Under the pieces are notes generated by a model. That model was not told where the DNA came from. It saw nothing but the letters and a program-made list of their open reading frames with translations, and ran no database searches. From contig CAJNOL010000255.1 of the NCBI GenBank assembly GCA_905250125.1, positions 1 through 64,000 of the forward strand: a stretch of 64,000 nt of DNA, in the 5' to 3' direction. The stretch is from Rotaria sordida. Its lineage: Eukaryota > Rotifera > Eurotatoria > Philodinida > Philodinidae. Positions 23,775 to 35,925 of the stretch are shown here, one piece after another; the first letter of the stretch is position 1, and each line of letters opens with the position of its first letter. Both the position numbers and the translations under genes were made by a program.

Positions 23775-24502
23775 TTACTTGCTACCACAACATCCACCTT
23801 CATTTTCAGTTACTCTTTGATTTGGCGATTGATTAACTCTTACTCGTTGACCATCATTATCACGCCCTCGTCCACCACTTGGATTTGATGTATCTTGAGT
23901 TTTTGGTAATTTTCTTGCTATGGCCATAAATATATCATTAACATTCATTGATGTTTTAGCTGATGTTTCCATAAATATTAAACCATTTTCTTCTGCATAT
24001 GTTTGAGCATCAGCAACTTCAACTTGTCGTTTAGTAGCTAAATCAACTTTATTACCAGCTAAAGCAATAACAATATTTGGTGCTGCTTGACGTTGTAATT
24101 CTTTAACCCATACTTTAGCTCGACTAAATGTATCTGCATTTGTTATATCATAAACAACAATTGCAGCTTGAGCACCCCGATAATACATTGGAGCTAATGA
24201 ATGATATCTAACAATGAAAGATAATAAAAAATAAAAGAAAATAAAAAGAAAATCAATTTAATTTACCTTTCTTGTCCAGCTGTATCCCATAATTCAAGTT
24301 TAACTGTTGTATCATCAACAGATACAGTTTGTGTAAGAAATGCTGCACCTATAGTTGATTCTTGATATTCATGAAATTGTCCTTTAACAAAACGAAGTAC
24401 CAAGGATGATTTACCAACAGCTGATTCACCTAATAGAACCATTTTAAATTGACATGTTCGTGCTGGTTGACCAGTAGCTGATGAACGATTATTGCTCGTC
24501 AT
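23775..24502 (-). CDS. RAB5: RAB5 small GTPase
   Basis: Exon 1 is 24502-24267 and exon 2 is 24207-23775, with a 59-bp intron splitting the Arg codon of GQER. The product is 222 residues, as expected for Rab5. Visible motifs: P-loop GESAVGKSS, switch I with ESTIGAAF (the Rab5 AAF signature), [29 protein letters not shown], and a C-terminal CC prenylation motif (GGCCGSK). Rab5 governs early endosome fusion and trafficking, anchored by geranylgeranyl groups. It starts about 480 bp from the divergent RING gene and ends upstream of TMEM19 on the same strand. The serine in GESAVGKS is wild-type-like for Rab5. Intact. Confidence 0.97.
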
Positions 24503-24984
24503 ATTTATTTCAAATGGGAAATTAAATATAAGGGAATGGGAAGAAATAATATATCTAAAATTAAAACTAATTAATCAGACGATTCAAAAAAAAAAGAGTA
24601 TGAAAACAATCATACGACGACAAAACAGCCATGATAGACAAGTGCATATGTGCATCTCTAACGAAGTGATTTTTTTTTTGTATTCAAAACATTTAGTGAC
24701 ATCTGTTTCGATGAAGATTGGATAATAGAAAAAAGTTTTATATGTATTAGTAAATAGATTTGATTTAAAAATTTAATAAAAAAAAAAAGAAACTATTTTA
24801 ATATTGGATAATCTATATGATAAATTTTCAATCAATCATAGTCACGAGAAAAGAAATGGTAAGGCACACCAGCTGATGTTGTCCTACGCTTTATTCGTAA
24901 TTGATATATAAATACATATGTTTTTTGTTTTTGATTGTTAGGTTTCTAATTGTTGGGTGGATTTTATAAAATATTCTTCTTCCA
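24503..24984. promoter_or_regulatory. Divergent intergenic region between RAB5 and RING gene
   Basis: 482 bp shared upstream region. An intron-like pair GTAAGG (about 24860) ... GATTGTTAG (about 24942) precedes the RING start, so part of it may be a 5' UTR intron of that gene, or an acceptor for trans-splicing. No TATA box recognised with confidence. Confidence 0.4.
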
Positions 24985-25594
24985 ATGGGTAATTGTTGGC
25001 GAAGGACAGATGATCGTGCTAGTCTTCTACCGATGCCTTCCACTCGTTCTGCTTCAGTAATGGTATCTTCTTCAAGTTCAAATTCAACTTCTACTCCGTC
25101 TGATACATTTATCCCTAAAGTAAACCTTTTTTTTTTTAATTTTTTCATCCTAAAAAAAATTTGAATCAATTTTCAGTTAGTTACAGTAAATCGATCATCT
25201 GGTAATTCTTCATCTATAACTACAGATATTAATCTTATTAAAGAAGCACAATGTCGAAATCTTTTTGAACATTTATCATTAATTAATTATAATGAAAAAC
25301 TAATCAAACAAACTGAGTAAATGAAATATTGATTTTAAAATTAAATAATAATAAAAAACAAAGAATAACATTTTTTGTTTTAGTTGTGCTATTTGTCTAA
25401 TTGATTTTATGCCTAATGAAAAAGTTCGACAATTACCATGCGATGGTGCACATATATTTCATCCAACATGTATAGATGGATGGTTACAAAAAAGTCTAAC
25501 ATGTCCACAATGTTCAACAAATGTTGATGCTGCACTTCTACTTAAATTTATTCCAAATTCGAAGAATAATAATGATGATGATGATGATGATTGA
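24985..25594 (+). CDS. Small RING-H2 E3 ligase with predicted N-myristoylation
   Basis: Three exons, 24985-25119, 25177-25316 and 25384-25594, encode 161 residues. The N-terminus MGNCWRRT is a classic myristoylation/palmitoylation signal (Gly2, Cys4, basic residues), followed by a Ser-rich stretch of about 25 residues. The C-terminal RING-H2 reads CAIC ... LPCDGAHIFHPTCIDGWL ... CPQC; the spacing between the third cysteine and first histidine is three residues rather than one. The end is a poly-Asp tail. RING-H2 proteins recruit E2 enzymes for ubiquitin transfer; the lipid signal predicts a membrane location. Splice junctions are phase-consistent and recreate the first RING Cys as D|CAIC. Substrate unknown. 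Confidence 0.82.
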
Positions 25595-27191
25595 TAATTC
25601 GTTTTCTTTTTAATCTATATCATGCAATACACAAATAGTTTTATTATCATTTTAGTATGTAAATAGGCATTATTGTTGTATTTTATGTGCATAATCAAAA
25701 AAAAAAGAGATAGGAAAACGACGAGATCTGTTTATTGTTTTTTTTTTTGTGATAATTATATATATATATTTATGTGTATATTTTATACAATTAATAATAA
25801 GAGAAAGTTTTTTGTTTTTAATTGTAAATATTGAAATGAAAATGAAATATTACGAATAAATTGAAAACTTTGTCTTGTGTTTAGCAATGATATTATTATT
25901 GATTTATCTTGTTTTATTATTTTTTATTGATAGATAAGAAATATTTCTCTTATCTATGTAAATAAAATAACTCATATAAAACAAACAAAAAATAAAACCC
26001 TAAAAACTAATAATCAATTTGTTATTACCTTATATTTTTATTTAATTATAACATTTATAGATTCATTCTAAGAAGACTTTTGAAAGTAAAATCATTGTGT
26101 AAAAAAAAAAAAACAAGGCTGTGCTATTAGTATAATCCTTGCAGGATTAAAATATGAAATACGATGTATACCTAATTATTGTTGCTAATTACAAGGAGAT
26201 TATTTTATTCTGTCTATTTTGGAGACACATTTCTTCATCATCCTTCTCGAGAAATGCAATAAGGCTGTAGTTCATATGTTATAACGAGAGATTATTCATA
26301 AACGATCTATGAGTGAGTTGTAAATTTTTATTTCTCTACTACAGTACACATTTTAGATCATGTTTCACAATGGAATGAGACAATAAGTAAGATAAAAATT
26401 ATCTTTATTTCAAAAATCCAATTTTCGATTTTTTATACATGTAGATAATGAATATTTTTGCATCTTGTGTTTTGAAATAGTTCAATAGTTCGAATTAATT
26501 TTGTTTTTTTCAATTTAAATGAATTATATATTGAAAAGAATTGATCTTTGTTGAAAATTATTTATTGTTTTAATTTTTATATTTAATAAAATTATTTGTT
26601 TTTTTTCTTCTTTTCTAATAGATAGGGATTCGTTACGAGATAATATAATAGGGTCGACATGATATAGAATAAAATGGCGTAGATCGAACAGAATATTGTC
26701 GATTACTGTGTCTTACACGAGAATGTTTTGAATTGCTCTATTAATTTCTCATCGAAAGTTAATAGATTGTAAATTATTGGCTATGAGAAATCCCCCTCGA
26801 GGTTTTCTAGACTAAAAAACTTTTTTGCCAAAAATTGTTTTTTGTCCTTTCCAGATTATAGAACATATTGAATTGCCTAGAAAGCAGTAACTTTTTCTAT
26901 TTCAAATCTTTTTGCAGACAATACAACAGATGCATATCAATATCTGAATAGATCAAAAATATTTTTTTAGTCTGAAAAATTAATTTGTGAAGATATGTAG
27001 TTCATAATTTACAATTAACGAACGTTCAGTGAGAAAATCAAAGATTAGTTGAAAATATTCTCTTGTTAGTGTATCGATAGTATCTATTAGTAATAAACAA
27101 ATAAAAAAGGAAATGTTATCAATTTTCGACCAGATAGAAAAGCGCGTAATATATAATACATTCATTTATCTATATCTCTTTCACCCTGTTC
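25595..27191. other. Intergenic, AT-rich
   Basis: Contains the probable 3' UTR of the RING gene with AATAAA near 25855. No other gene or long inverted repeat recognised. Confidence 0.4.
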
Positions 27192-27221
27192 ATGTACAAG
27201 AGATTTGATTTACTCAATACA

Positions 27222-27554
27222 ATGATTTCTAATCGGACTATATTCATTTTTCTTACTTTATGTTTGATTATGGAAACGATCGTTTTATCAGCTCCAATTG
27301 TTCAAGATGAATTGGTAACAAAAATATCTATTGAAGAAATGATTACAAAAGTGGATGATATCAAAGAGGATATTGAATTTTCGGAAATAGTTACTGATAA
27401 ACTGTTATTTTTCAATCATACTGTGATGCCAATTGATGAAAATGTTGAAATACATAATGATCTTCTTTTTAAAAATGACGATACAATTTCGAAAATTTTT
27501 ACAACTGAAAATTCTCAATTATTTCAAACGAATTTTTCTGATAATCATGTTTAG
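27222..27554 (+). CDS. Hypothetical small secreted or signal-anchored acidic protein
   Basis: A single-exon 110-codon frame from the ATG at 27222 (an in-frame ATG at 27192 would add 10 residues). It opens with ISNRTIFIFLTLCLIMETIV and LSAP, a good signal peptide with cleavage near Ala-Pro. The remainder is acidic (KVDDIKEDIEFSEI) with potential N-glycosylation sites (FNHT, TNFS) and no cysteines. No family recognised. The upstream ATATAATA near 27145 could be a TATA-like element. Confidence 0.45.
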   Translation: MISNRTIFIFLTLCLIMETIVLSAPIVQDELVTKISIEEMITKVDDIKEDIEFSEIVTDKLLFFNHTVMPIDENVEIHNDLLFKNDDTISKIFTTENSQLFQTNFSDNHV

Positions 27555-29801
27555 TACATATTCAACTTTTGTTTTTGTTTGATCTAATATTTTATGTAAA
27601 ATCTGTAAATTATTTATGTTCAATTCAGTCTCTATATATCCTTCATTTTATTTTATTAAAATACATTATTTTTCAAATGAATATATTAGCGAAATCCGAC
27701 AAAACTCTTACTATTATTCAATCAAACAGTCTAATTAGTTAGTTTGGTATAGAGACTTTATTAATCTCTCAAAACAAAACAAGGATTATAGATCTAAAAT
27801 TTGACTTTATTGTAGCATTTTTATTGTTCAAAATATAAATTATGATTAATATTATGCGTGATTTATATATGCCACTTATTATATATATAAAGTAGTTGTA
27901 GATATTGAATCTACATAAAAAAAACAAAACGAGGTCATTTGTGTTGTTAAGCATCTAACCAGTTAACAGAAATATAGGATGTGTGGCTATTTTAACGACT
28001 ATAGCTCACCGTAACCAAAACTCAGTCACGGTCATGAAATTGCAAAAAAAAAATTAACAATGATTACGACCGTGACCATGAGTCACGCCTGACCCTAGTC
28101 GGTCCACATACGTATATTTTCTTACTTGACAACAATTGACATTTCTTTTATGACGTCAACAATAATTTTTTCGAACACTATTTATATTATACATATGCAA
28201 AAAAAATTGACTTAGGTCTATATCACTAATTAAAAAAACCCAATTCGGTATATTGTACTTCAGCTGTAACATTCCCATTGTTTATCATTTACTCATTTAT
28301 GGCATGTTTGGTAAATCAATTTAAAGGTTAATTATGACAGTTGAATGTTCTAGTGTGCGTAATATAGATTTGTATGTTGTACGGCATATTAATATCTATC
28401 AGTCGAGAACGACAGATGATAAACGTTGGAACCAAAATAATGAATAAATATACGAAGGTCATCATGTTATTAGATTTGAGAATTTAAGACTTAGACAGGT
28501 TTTGTATGTCGTCATTTTCTTTGATATCTCAGATTTAATTACTTGTTAGTCAAATAGTATGACAACTAAAGATCATAAATCTTTTCAATTAGATCTTATC
28601 AATTATAGTTATCCTTGACATAATTTAGATGAGATTGTATGTAACATTCTTCGTTTTCTTTTAATAACTGTAGACATTGTACAAATCGACGAAAAAAAAA
28701 ACAACAAAAATTTCTTGTCTTCTAAAGATTTTTATCTCATTTTTACATAAAATCAAATAATACAACTCATTATTCTTTGAAAAGAAAAATTCCCTATAAA
28801 TATTCGTCTAACTTTATAAATAAATTGAAATTTCATTGAAACAAATTCGTTCGATCATAATCTATCAACAATCTCTAACCAAATATATATTGCCGTTGGC
28901 AAAACGATGAAAATGTCATCGAAAAAAAGAAAGTAACAACCTAATCGAACTAAATTAATCCTTTTCAACAGTTTCTTTTGAAGTTATAATTCATATAGAA
29001 ATTGGGATGTCTAGTTTCAATTTATTGATCACCGACTTAATGTAGTTTGTGTATATTGACACTAGTATTAACTGAAGCATTACAACTAGATATGGACAAG
29101 ATAATTTCAGAATCAGGACCAACACTTTTTCATTGAGAATAATACCTTTTATAGTCGTGTACAACTTGCGTCAAATGTCATCATATTACGACTTATGTGT
29201 GGTCTAAATAGATATGAGCAATATTGGCATCGAAACTACAAATGACTGATCTCGCACACGTCTAATTGGAACACGCTGTTACTAAAAGAGCATATTTTCA
29301 TAGAATTATTGTCTCAATGTTGCAGCGGACCTTTAGGGAAATCAATATTCTTTCAAATATAATTCATCGACTTTATTTGAAAATACTTATATATCTAAGG
29401 CAAGAATAACAATGACAAATATAAAACAATGTTAAATGTAATAATATAGACTATGATAGAGAATTGTTTATTAATCTATATTTAGAATAATCAAATGCAA
29501 TTTTTTTGTGAACAAAAAAAAAAAAAAGAAAAAGGAGAACAAGGTAGAGAATAAGCAAAAGAAATTTCATTATATATCTAAGACAAAGCACAGGAATAAA
29601 GCAAATGTTTTTACGAATAATACATGGACATAATCTGACATATAAATAGAGATCTCATTGCAGTTAAAGAATATAGAGATAGAAATTTTTTTTTTTTCTT
29701 TTGTTCTATTAAGAATCTCTTCAATTGATCACCACCGGAAATGAACGATAAGATTTGCAAAAACAAAAACAAAGGAAAATAAATCTTATCTATAAATTCA
29801 T
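27555..29801. other. Intergenic between convergent genes
   Basis: AT-rich. At 28015-28095 short complementary words TCACGGTC/GACCGTGA form a small inverted repeat. A dispersed repeat lies at 29110-29205. No gene supported. Confidence 0.4.
29110..29205 (+). repeat. Dispersed repeat copy 1 (pair with 44870)
   Basis: Shares CCAACACTTTTTCATTGA, CTTTTATAGTCGTGTA and AAATGTCAT with 44870-44965 in direct orientation, about 15.7 kb apart, at roughly 80% identity. Confidence 0.75.
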
Positions 29802-32228
29802 TTATAAAGTTTCATCTCCTACATGATCTTCGTCACTTGTATTATCCGTTGAATCAAAATAAACTGAACTATGTTCTAAAATAAAAAAAAAAGGTGAATA
29901 AAGAAAACAGAAAAGAAATTTTATTTTTTTTGTTTCATTACTTCGTCTTAATGGTGAAGTTGAATAATCAAATGAATGATTTTCATTGTCTGATTCATTA
30001 TAATCTGTTTGATTTATATTTATATTTAAACGTCGTCGAATTCTATTTTTATTATTTGAACGTATTAATTGTTGATAATGTTTTCGTTGATGACGTTTTG
30101 GTGATTGACTATCATCATTCCAATCCCAATCAAGTGCATCGATTGATTGATAAGATTGTGAATATCGTTTTGTTAATGTACCAAGATCAGTTGCAATATG
30201 TTCAAGATCTGTATAAAATCGACTTGTTTGTTCTAATGCACGTTCTAAACCTTTTTCTGTTGATATATAAGACATAACATGAGATTCAGTGACTATTTCT
30301 TAAAAAAAAAAGAAAAAAGAAAAATTAGAAGATTTTTTTTTTATGTTGTTGAAAAATTTTTATTTACGTGTATCATGATGAAGTCCTAGATCTGAATCAT
30401 ATTTTCTTAAGGATATTTCATTATCATCATCATCCTTATATTTTTGATGATTTCGAATAGGTATTTCAGGACAATCAACACCTGAATCACCTGTAAATGA
30501 ATTGGAATGATAAGAATCTTGAAAAAGATTAGTTGTGCTTAATGATGAAGACATTTCTGACCATGTCATTTCATCAATAATTGTTTTATGATGAATATCA
30601 TCATCATCATCATCATCATCATTATGTTCATGTTTTAAATTTATTAAATTTTTTTCATTTATATAAGAATTATTTGTTGATATTGATTTTTTTATCTTTA
30701 AAGATATAAAAACAAATTTGTTTTTTTTTTTCTAATAGAATATTCTTTTTCAACTTACATCACTTTGTGATTTAATAGATAGTTTCGTATTCGTTGTAGA
30801 ATTAAAAAAATTTGTAAGAAACCGATAAATAATACAACAACCAACACCAATACCAAAACCAATTAGATAACAGATTGTTTCACTACGACGGACTAGAAAT
30901 ACATAAATCAAAAAAAGAAGAGTATTTAATTGAATATAATAAATAATCGATTGTAAAGATATCACTTTTATTTCTTGATTAAATTCGATAAGAAATGATT
31001 TATTATTTTCTTATATTACCTTTTGTCCAAATGTTTCGTAAGTATATTACAATTAGAAATTTAGTTGATTTAAATATATAATTAAAATTATATGAAATTG
31101 TACGAATAATTATATAAAATGGTTCAGAGATAAGAAAACGCCAAAATGATATTTTATTTCGATTACAATTTATATCCATGACAATTAATGCTTTACTTTC
31201 TGTCTGTCTTATTTCTATAGGAATACATATACAGCAGGGTATGTTCTTTTTATTTTTCTCTCTCTCTCTCTCTCTTAATGAACATATAAATATCCTATGA
31301 AGAAGAGAAAAAAAACAGAATAAAAAAAAAAAGTTCTCAATATTGATCAAATCAAAATATCAACAACCATGGTTTTTATTGTTCTTATAGCATGATAGAA
31401 AAATAAAAACTGGTCAAATATTTCCAGATGATAGATATTAAGATAACGATGACCTTTTCATGATCGACAATAACAATGAATAAATAAAATATAATCCATA
31501 CTGTGAAGCCCAAGAGAATAATCAATATTTCAACAATCTATACATAGACGATATTTATACTTATACAGGAATTGTTCATAAATAAAAAGAAGAAACTAAA
31601 CTAAATATGAGTATTAAAAGAAGGTCAATGAATATATAATCGAAATAATCTTAAATTTCAAGTTATTTAAGATTAGTATAGAACAAGTACCTATTTGTTA
31701 CGTGTATAGTGCCATTGTACATAAATGTACTTAAAACAAATCGACAATATTGTTTGATAAAATAATATTCTTATGATAGGAAGTAAGAAAAAAAAAATTA
31801 TCACAATTTAGTGAGAAAAAAAAACAGATCAATCATCAAAAGAGAATTTCTGTTTATATTTACACAATTCAATCGAAGAAAGCCTTGTCATCTAATAGCA
31901 AAAGATTATATTGACAAAAAGAATATAGATTTTTTCTGTTCGAATTCTTTGATATTTGAAAGAAAAGGAAATTGCTTCAACTAATCAGCATAACAACAAT
32001 CTTTTTTTGTTTTTGTCAATAGAAAAAAAGCCCCAATATCGCTATTGATTAATCGATTCTCATAAGTATTAATATAAATACATGATCAAACAATAGCATT
32101 TCTTATTTGTTTTATTATAAATCTTTTTAAGTTGAAATGAAGCCGCACTTCATTTCATACAAATGAAAATTCGTTCTTTTTTTCTAATCAATAAACTTAC
32201 CATCAGATGAATCCTTGAAAACATTCAT
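29802..32228 (-). CDS. Membrane protein with coiled coil and C-terminal FFAT-like motif
   Basis: Six phase-consistent exons on the minus strand: 32228-32201, 31214-31020, 30892-30759, 30695-30368, 30298-29942 and 29875-29802, about 371 residues. A shorter start at 31179 is possible. The N-terminal third has hydrophobic segments (FYIIIRTI..., LIVIYL) and a clear TM, ICYLIGFGIGVGCCIIYRF, near residues 80-98. A poly-Asp, Ser-rich linker follows, then a helical stretch EKGLERALEQTSRFYTDLEHI that could be a coiled coil, a basic region, and a tail containing VYFDSTD near residues 352-358. That matches the FFAT pattern (x-F/Y-F-D-A/S-x-D/E) that binds VAP proteins, with acidic and Ser-rich flanks. 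The layout (TM, coiled coil, VYF-type FFAT) recalls RMDN3/PTPIP51 but no TPR domain is present. Orthology unproven. Confidence 0.65.
31215..32200 (-). other. First intron of the FFAT-like membrane protein gene
   Basis: 986 bp, with a (CT)n microsatellite at about 31256-31275. AT-rich, no gene inside. Confidence 0.5.
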
Positions 32229-33534
32229 AGTAAAATCACAATGTTTGTATATATTTTTCATCAAATTATTCGACAAAGAAAACGATTATAATAACAAAAG
32301 AAAAAGGTAAAAACACTGAAGCTCAACATAAACACCGTATAACTAACAAGGTGAAGAATACCCGTCCGCCAATATTCTTCTCTGTAACTAAAGACACCAC
32401 TTATGTCATCGAAGAAATATATTGCCGATCATGCGCATGTGTGTATATGTTTGTATCGAACACACGCAGTGATGGCGTATATATTCATTTCTCTCACTCT
32501 TATACAAATAGATATGTCAAAACGTATATTCGTCTGTGAACATGAAGGCAAGAAGAAGAAAAAAAAAATCATTTTATAATCATAACAATAAATGGTCAGC
32601 GAACAAGGTCAATGAGACAAAGAGATAAATCATAATGAATCTATGAATAACAAACAGTTATTTATGTTATATCCAAAGAAGAAAAAAACCGAGTGAGAAG
32701 AGAATATCACAGTGGTCAGTCTAGACTACTGCTGCAATCAATAATAGCCTCGGGGTTGGAGGTAACAGATCGGCATAACGGGAAAATTAATCAATGGTAT
32801 TTTTAATTGCAGATGTTATGATATCATACCGACAATTTAGTGTAATAGAGATGCTCTATTATGTGTATATCAATATGTCACTATTCATTATTCTTATATT
32901 TGTTCTAGGAGTTGTTATTTAACATTACAACATTTGTAAAGTTTATATTCTTATTACAATGAATAAACAAATATCGATGAAATAAATATTAAATCAGAGT
33001 TCTCCGAATAACTATAGAGTTGCATAATGATGGATTTCTGTTCGATTCGTGTAATTTGTTATATTTACCATGAAGTAGTTGAACTTACTGAATGTCATTA
33101 AAATAATAGGACCTTGAGATACGTTTCAGATATCGAAGTAACCGAAGGGCAATGATTCTTATCTGATATATTTTCTATATACGCTAGGAGTAGATGAATA
33201 AATTGACTTTGTCATTTTTTTTTAAATACAGTTTATAAGTTGTTTTTCTTCTTTACTATGATTGATATTGAAATAAATATTCAACTTAATATCAAATAAA
33301 ATTTGAAATTCATTCTGTAATTTCTAAATTATATATATTCTCTTATTTCAAAATTTCTTACCATATTTAACAATAATTTCAACAATAGATATTATTAAGA
33401 AAAGTTTTATTGCTCGATTCCAATTCTGCTTCGTTGTACTAATCATAATATTATTTAATCAGAAAAACATTGGTACGAATAAATCGTTGGTGTATGTATG
33501 GATCAAATATTTGCATAAATTAGTATTAAATATC

Positions 33535-33565
<31 letters not shown>

Positions 33566-34244
33566 TGAGAAATTTCTTCTTTTTCTCGCCTATAACATCT
33601 GCGCTTGTCTGTTTGATGAGGAAAAAGTCTAGCAAGTGATGTCTTTGCCTTTTTTCTTCTTTATAGAGAAGAAAAAAAAGAATAACAGAAGAATGCATCC
33701 AATTATTGGTACAGATTGGTCGAGTTTTTCTAAGTAAGCAATTAATCAGCAATAGTGCATGCACATTATAAAATACGATCAAGAGAAGCGACTGAAGATA
33801 AGTACAGTTTTGACGTTTATCTTTATAAATGAACAGTTATAACACCTCGTCAATCATACTGACAGTTAATGGTGATGAGCCATGCTCATAACTTTTCCAA
33901 ATATATAGATATATACATAAACATAGTCTGTTTAACTAAGCTATATTGCAAGACAATGAGGTCTTATCACAAGAAAAAAATGATGATGATGATGCTTGAC
34001 GAAATAAGGTTAAATGGGCGTGGTAAAAGAATCCTACGAATCGGAAAATGAAAAACAGTTTTGGATGTGATAATTATTATTTATTTAATTATTATTTCAA
34101 GCAAAAACAAATGCGACATATTCAATGACGAAAATATTTTGTTTTCTATAACTTCTATATCACATTTCATCAAATTTGTTTTTATTTTCATTATCGCTAG
34201 AACTTAATTTATAACTACAAAATGAATAAATAATTTACCTTTGA
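32229..34244. other. AT-rich 5' region of the FFAT-like gene
   Basis: Apart from the candidate exon at 33368-33450, only AT-rich DNA and a (TA)n microsatellite (33541-33564) are seen. Confidence 0.4.
33368..33450 (-). CDS. Possible alternative first coding exon
   Basis: Reads ATG ATT AGT ACA ACG AAG ..., giving MISTTKQNWNRAIKLFLIIS and a hydrophobic tail, and ends in phase 1 before GTAAGA. It would splice in frame to the exon starting at 31214, replacing the short MNVFKDSSD start with a transmembrane-like N-terminus. Confidence 0.35.
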
Positions 34245-34380
34245 ATCTAAGCCATGGATTATTATTAACTAATGGAGAATAGATACATATTTGTAATATA
34301 CGCATGAGAGCTTGTAGTTGAAAGAAAACAAAATATTTGCGATTTAACAAGCGTAAAACTATTGTATTCGATATAACCTA
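34245..34380 (-). CDS. Possible upstream or alternative exon
   Basis: An open stretch between TTATTTTCATAG and GTAAATT on the minus strand. It reads VISNTIVLRLLNRKYFVFF, then MRILQIC and NNNPWLRFK, ending in phase 1, the same phase as the other candidate first exons. It cannot join the exon at 33450 in frame but can join the exon at 31214. Confidence 0.35.
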
Positions 34381-34927
34381 TGAAAATAAGAGATGACAGT
34401 TGATTTTAGAACTAATTATTGTCTATGTGAAAAAAATTAAATGATAAAAATGTGTGCTCGAATTAATTAATGATTTGTTTTCATTGGCTATGAATTTATA
34501 TTTAAATTTGATGAAATCGTCGATAATTCCATTGCTGTTTTATTTATAATCGTAAGATCTGTGATTATAGTTAATGTAATAAAAACAAGTAAAATATTGT
34601 CTTTAGACTAGAGGATACTATCGATTTTGGTTATCTTATTTTCTAGATGATGAAGAACGAGAAGGAAAAAAAAACATAAGAATTTGCTTTATTAACGTCA
34701 GTAACAATTTATGTTATAGTTTTCATGTTCGACGACAGAAAAGATTTTCACTCTATGCCTACTACTAACAGAGAACACAAGAGCCGCATCTAATTACTAA
34801 CGCTCGCTGATGTGCGACGCCCTCCTTCTTGCAAGATGGTTATTGTTATCGACCTTTTTTTTGCTTCGGATGTTATTGAGAATGAAGAGTAAAATAATTA
34901 TCTAAACAGAACAAGTTTGTCTTTCTT

Positions 34928-34992
34928 TGAAATCTATTTGATTTATTAGGACGACAATTGTTTGATTATCAGAGCAGAAGTATTCAATCAAT
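34928..34992 (+). repeat. Direct repeat, left copy (pair with 38429)
   Basis: TCTATTTGATTTATTAGGAC followed by GACAATTGTTTGATTAT recurs at 38429-38490 with few differences. The pair brackets 3.5 kb of repeat-rich, gene-free DNA. Confidence 0.75.
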
Positions 34993-35925
34993 ATCAAGGA
35001 GGGACAAAAGCATACTTCTCTATATTACTTTGTATTTTATCCATACTTCTTCATATTTCTCGACAATATGCCCAGTTTCTCTTTATAATCTTGATTTTCA
35101 TTTGAAAAAAATTAATAAACAAATAATGAAAGTACCATCTATAGTAGAAGACGAAGTACCATGCCTTTTTTTTACTATTATTCTTTGCACTAAGATGTTC
35201 ATAGAGAAAAGCACATCATGTTATTTCTAAGAAGAAAAAGCATCTTTCTATATTTCTCCGTACTTCCTCATAGTTCTTCGTACTTCATTGAACTTTTTCA
35301 TAATTTTCCATATGCATACTTGTCCCTATATAGTTTTGTGTATTTCTTTTGGTCAGGAGAAAAAAGAAGTAATATAATCAATCTTCCTTTATCATACATA
35401 GTTTGGAATTAGATGCAGAAAGTTATGATAATATTATGGAAAATGAAGACGAAGATAATCAAGAATTGCTAGAGTTTGACGACAAAATGATCGATGACGG
35501 ACGATGAAGACAAGGACGAAAATATGAGTTTGTCAAAAAAAAATTACTGGCATTGAGCTCTTAGATAAAATTCACTCGCATTTAAAAGATTCATCATTCA
35601 AAATCAAAATTAATAAGAGTTGCAATATTTACGTAAGCAATCAGCATGTTGACACTTAACTAATATAGACAGTGCTTTATCAAGTGATTGTCTTTCTCGT
35701 GTCATTGAAATAAGCAGACAGTATTTACATTGATACTGTCTATTTTCTTATAGGTTTATTTATTTTTGCCTTTTAATAGATATCTTAACCTAACAAGAAC
35801 TGTCTCATTTTCCTGTAAACATTCTTTATCCTTCTCGATACTTTTCGGTACTTCTTGATACTTTTGATACTTCAGAAATACAAAAGTATGCTTTTATCCT
35901 CCTTGAATTAATCTCTGTTTGACTT
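34970..35925. mobile_element. Inverted-repeat element F with many TACTTC words
   Basis: The left end AAGGAGGGACAAAAGCATACT pairs with the complement of the right end AAGTATGCTTTTATCCTCCTTG. Between them GTACTTC/CATACTTC words recur at least eight times. An acidic coding-like stretch (LDAESYDNIMENEDEDNQEL) at ~35408-35500 ends quickly in stops and may be a dead gene remnant. Confidence 0.6.

Noticed and set aside
34958..35412. Two overlapping plus-strand frames of 64-90 codons
   Set aside because: They read the TACTTC-rich repeat of element F and show no protein family.
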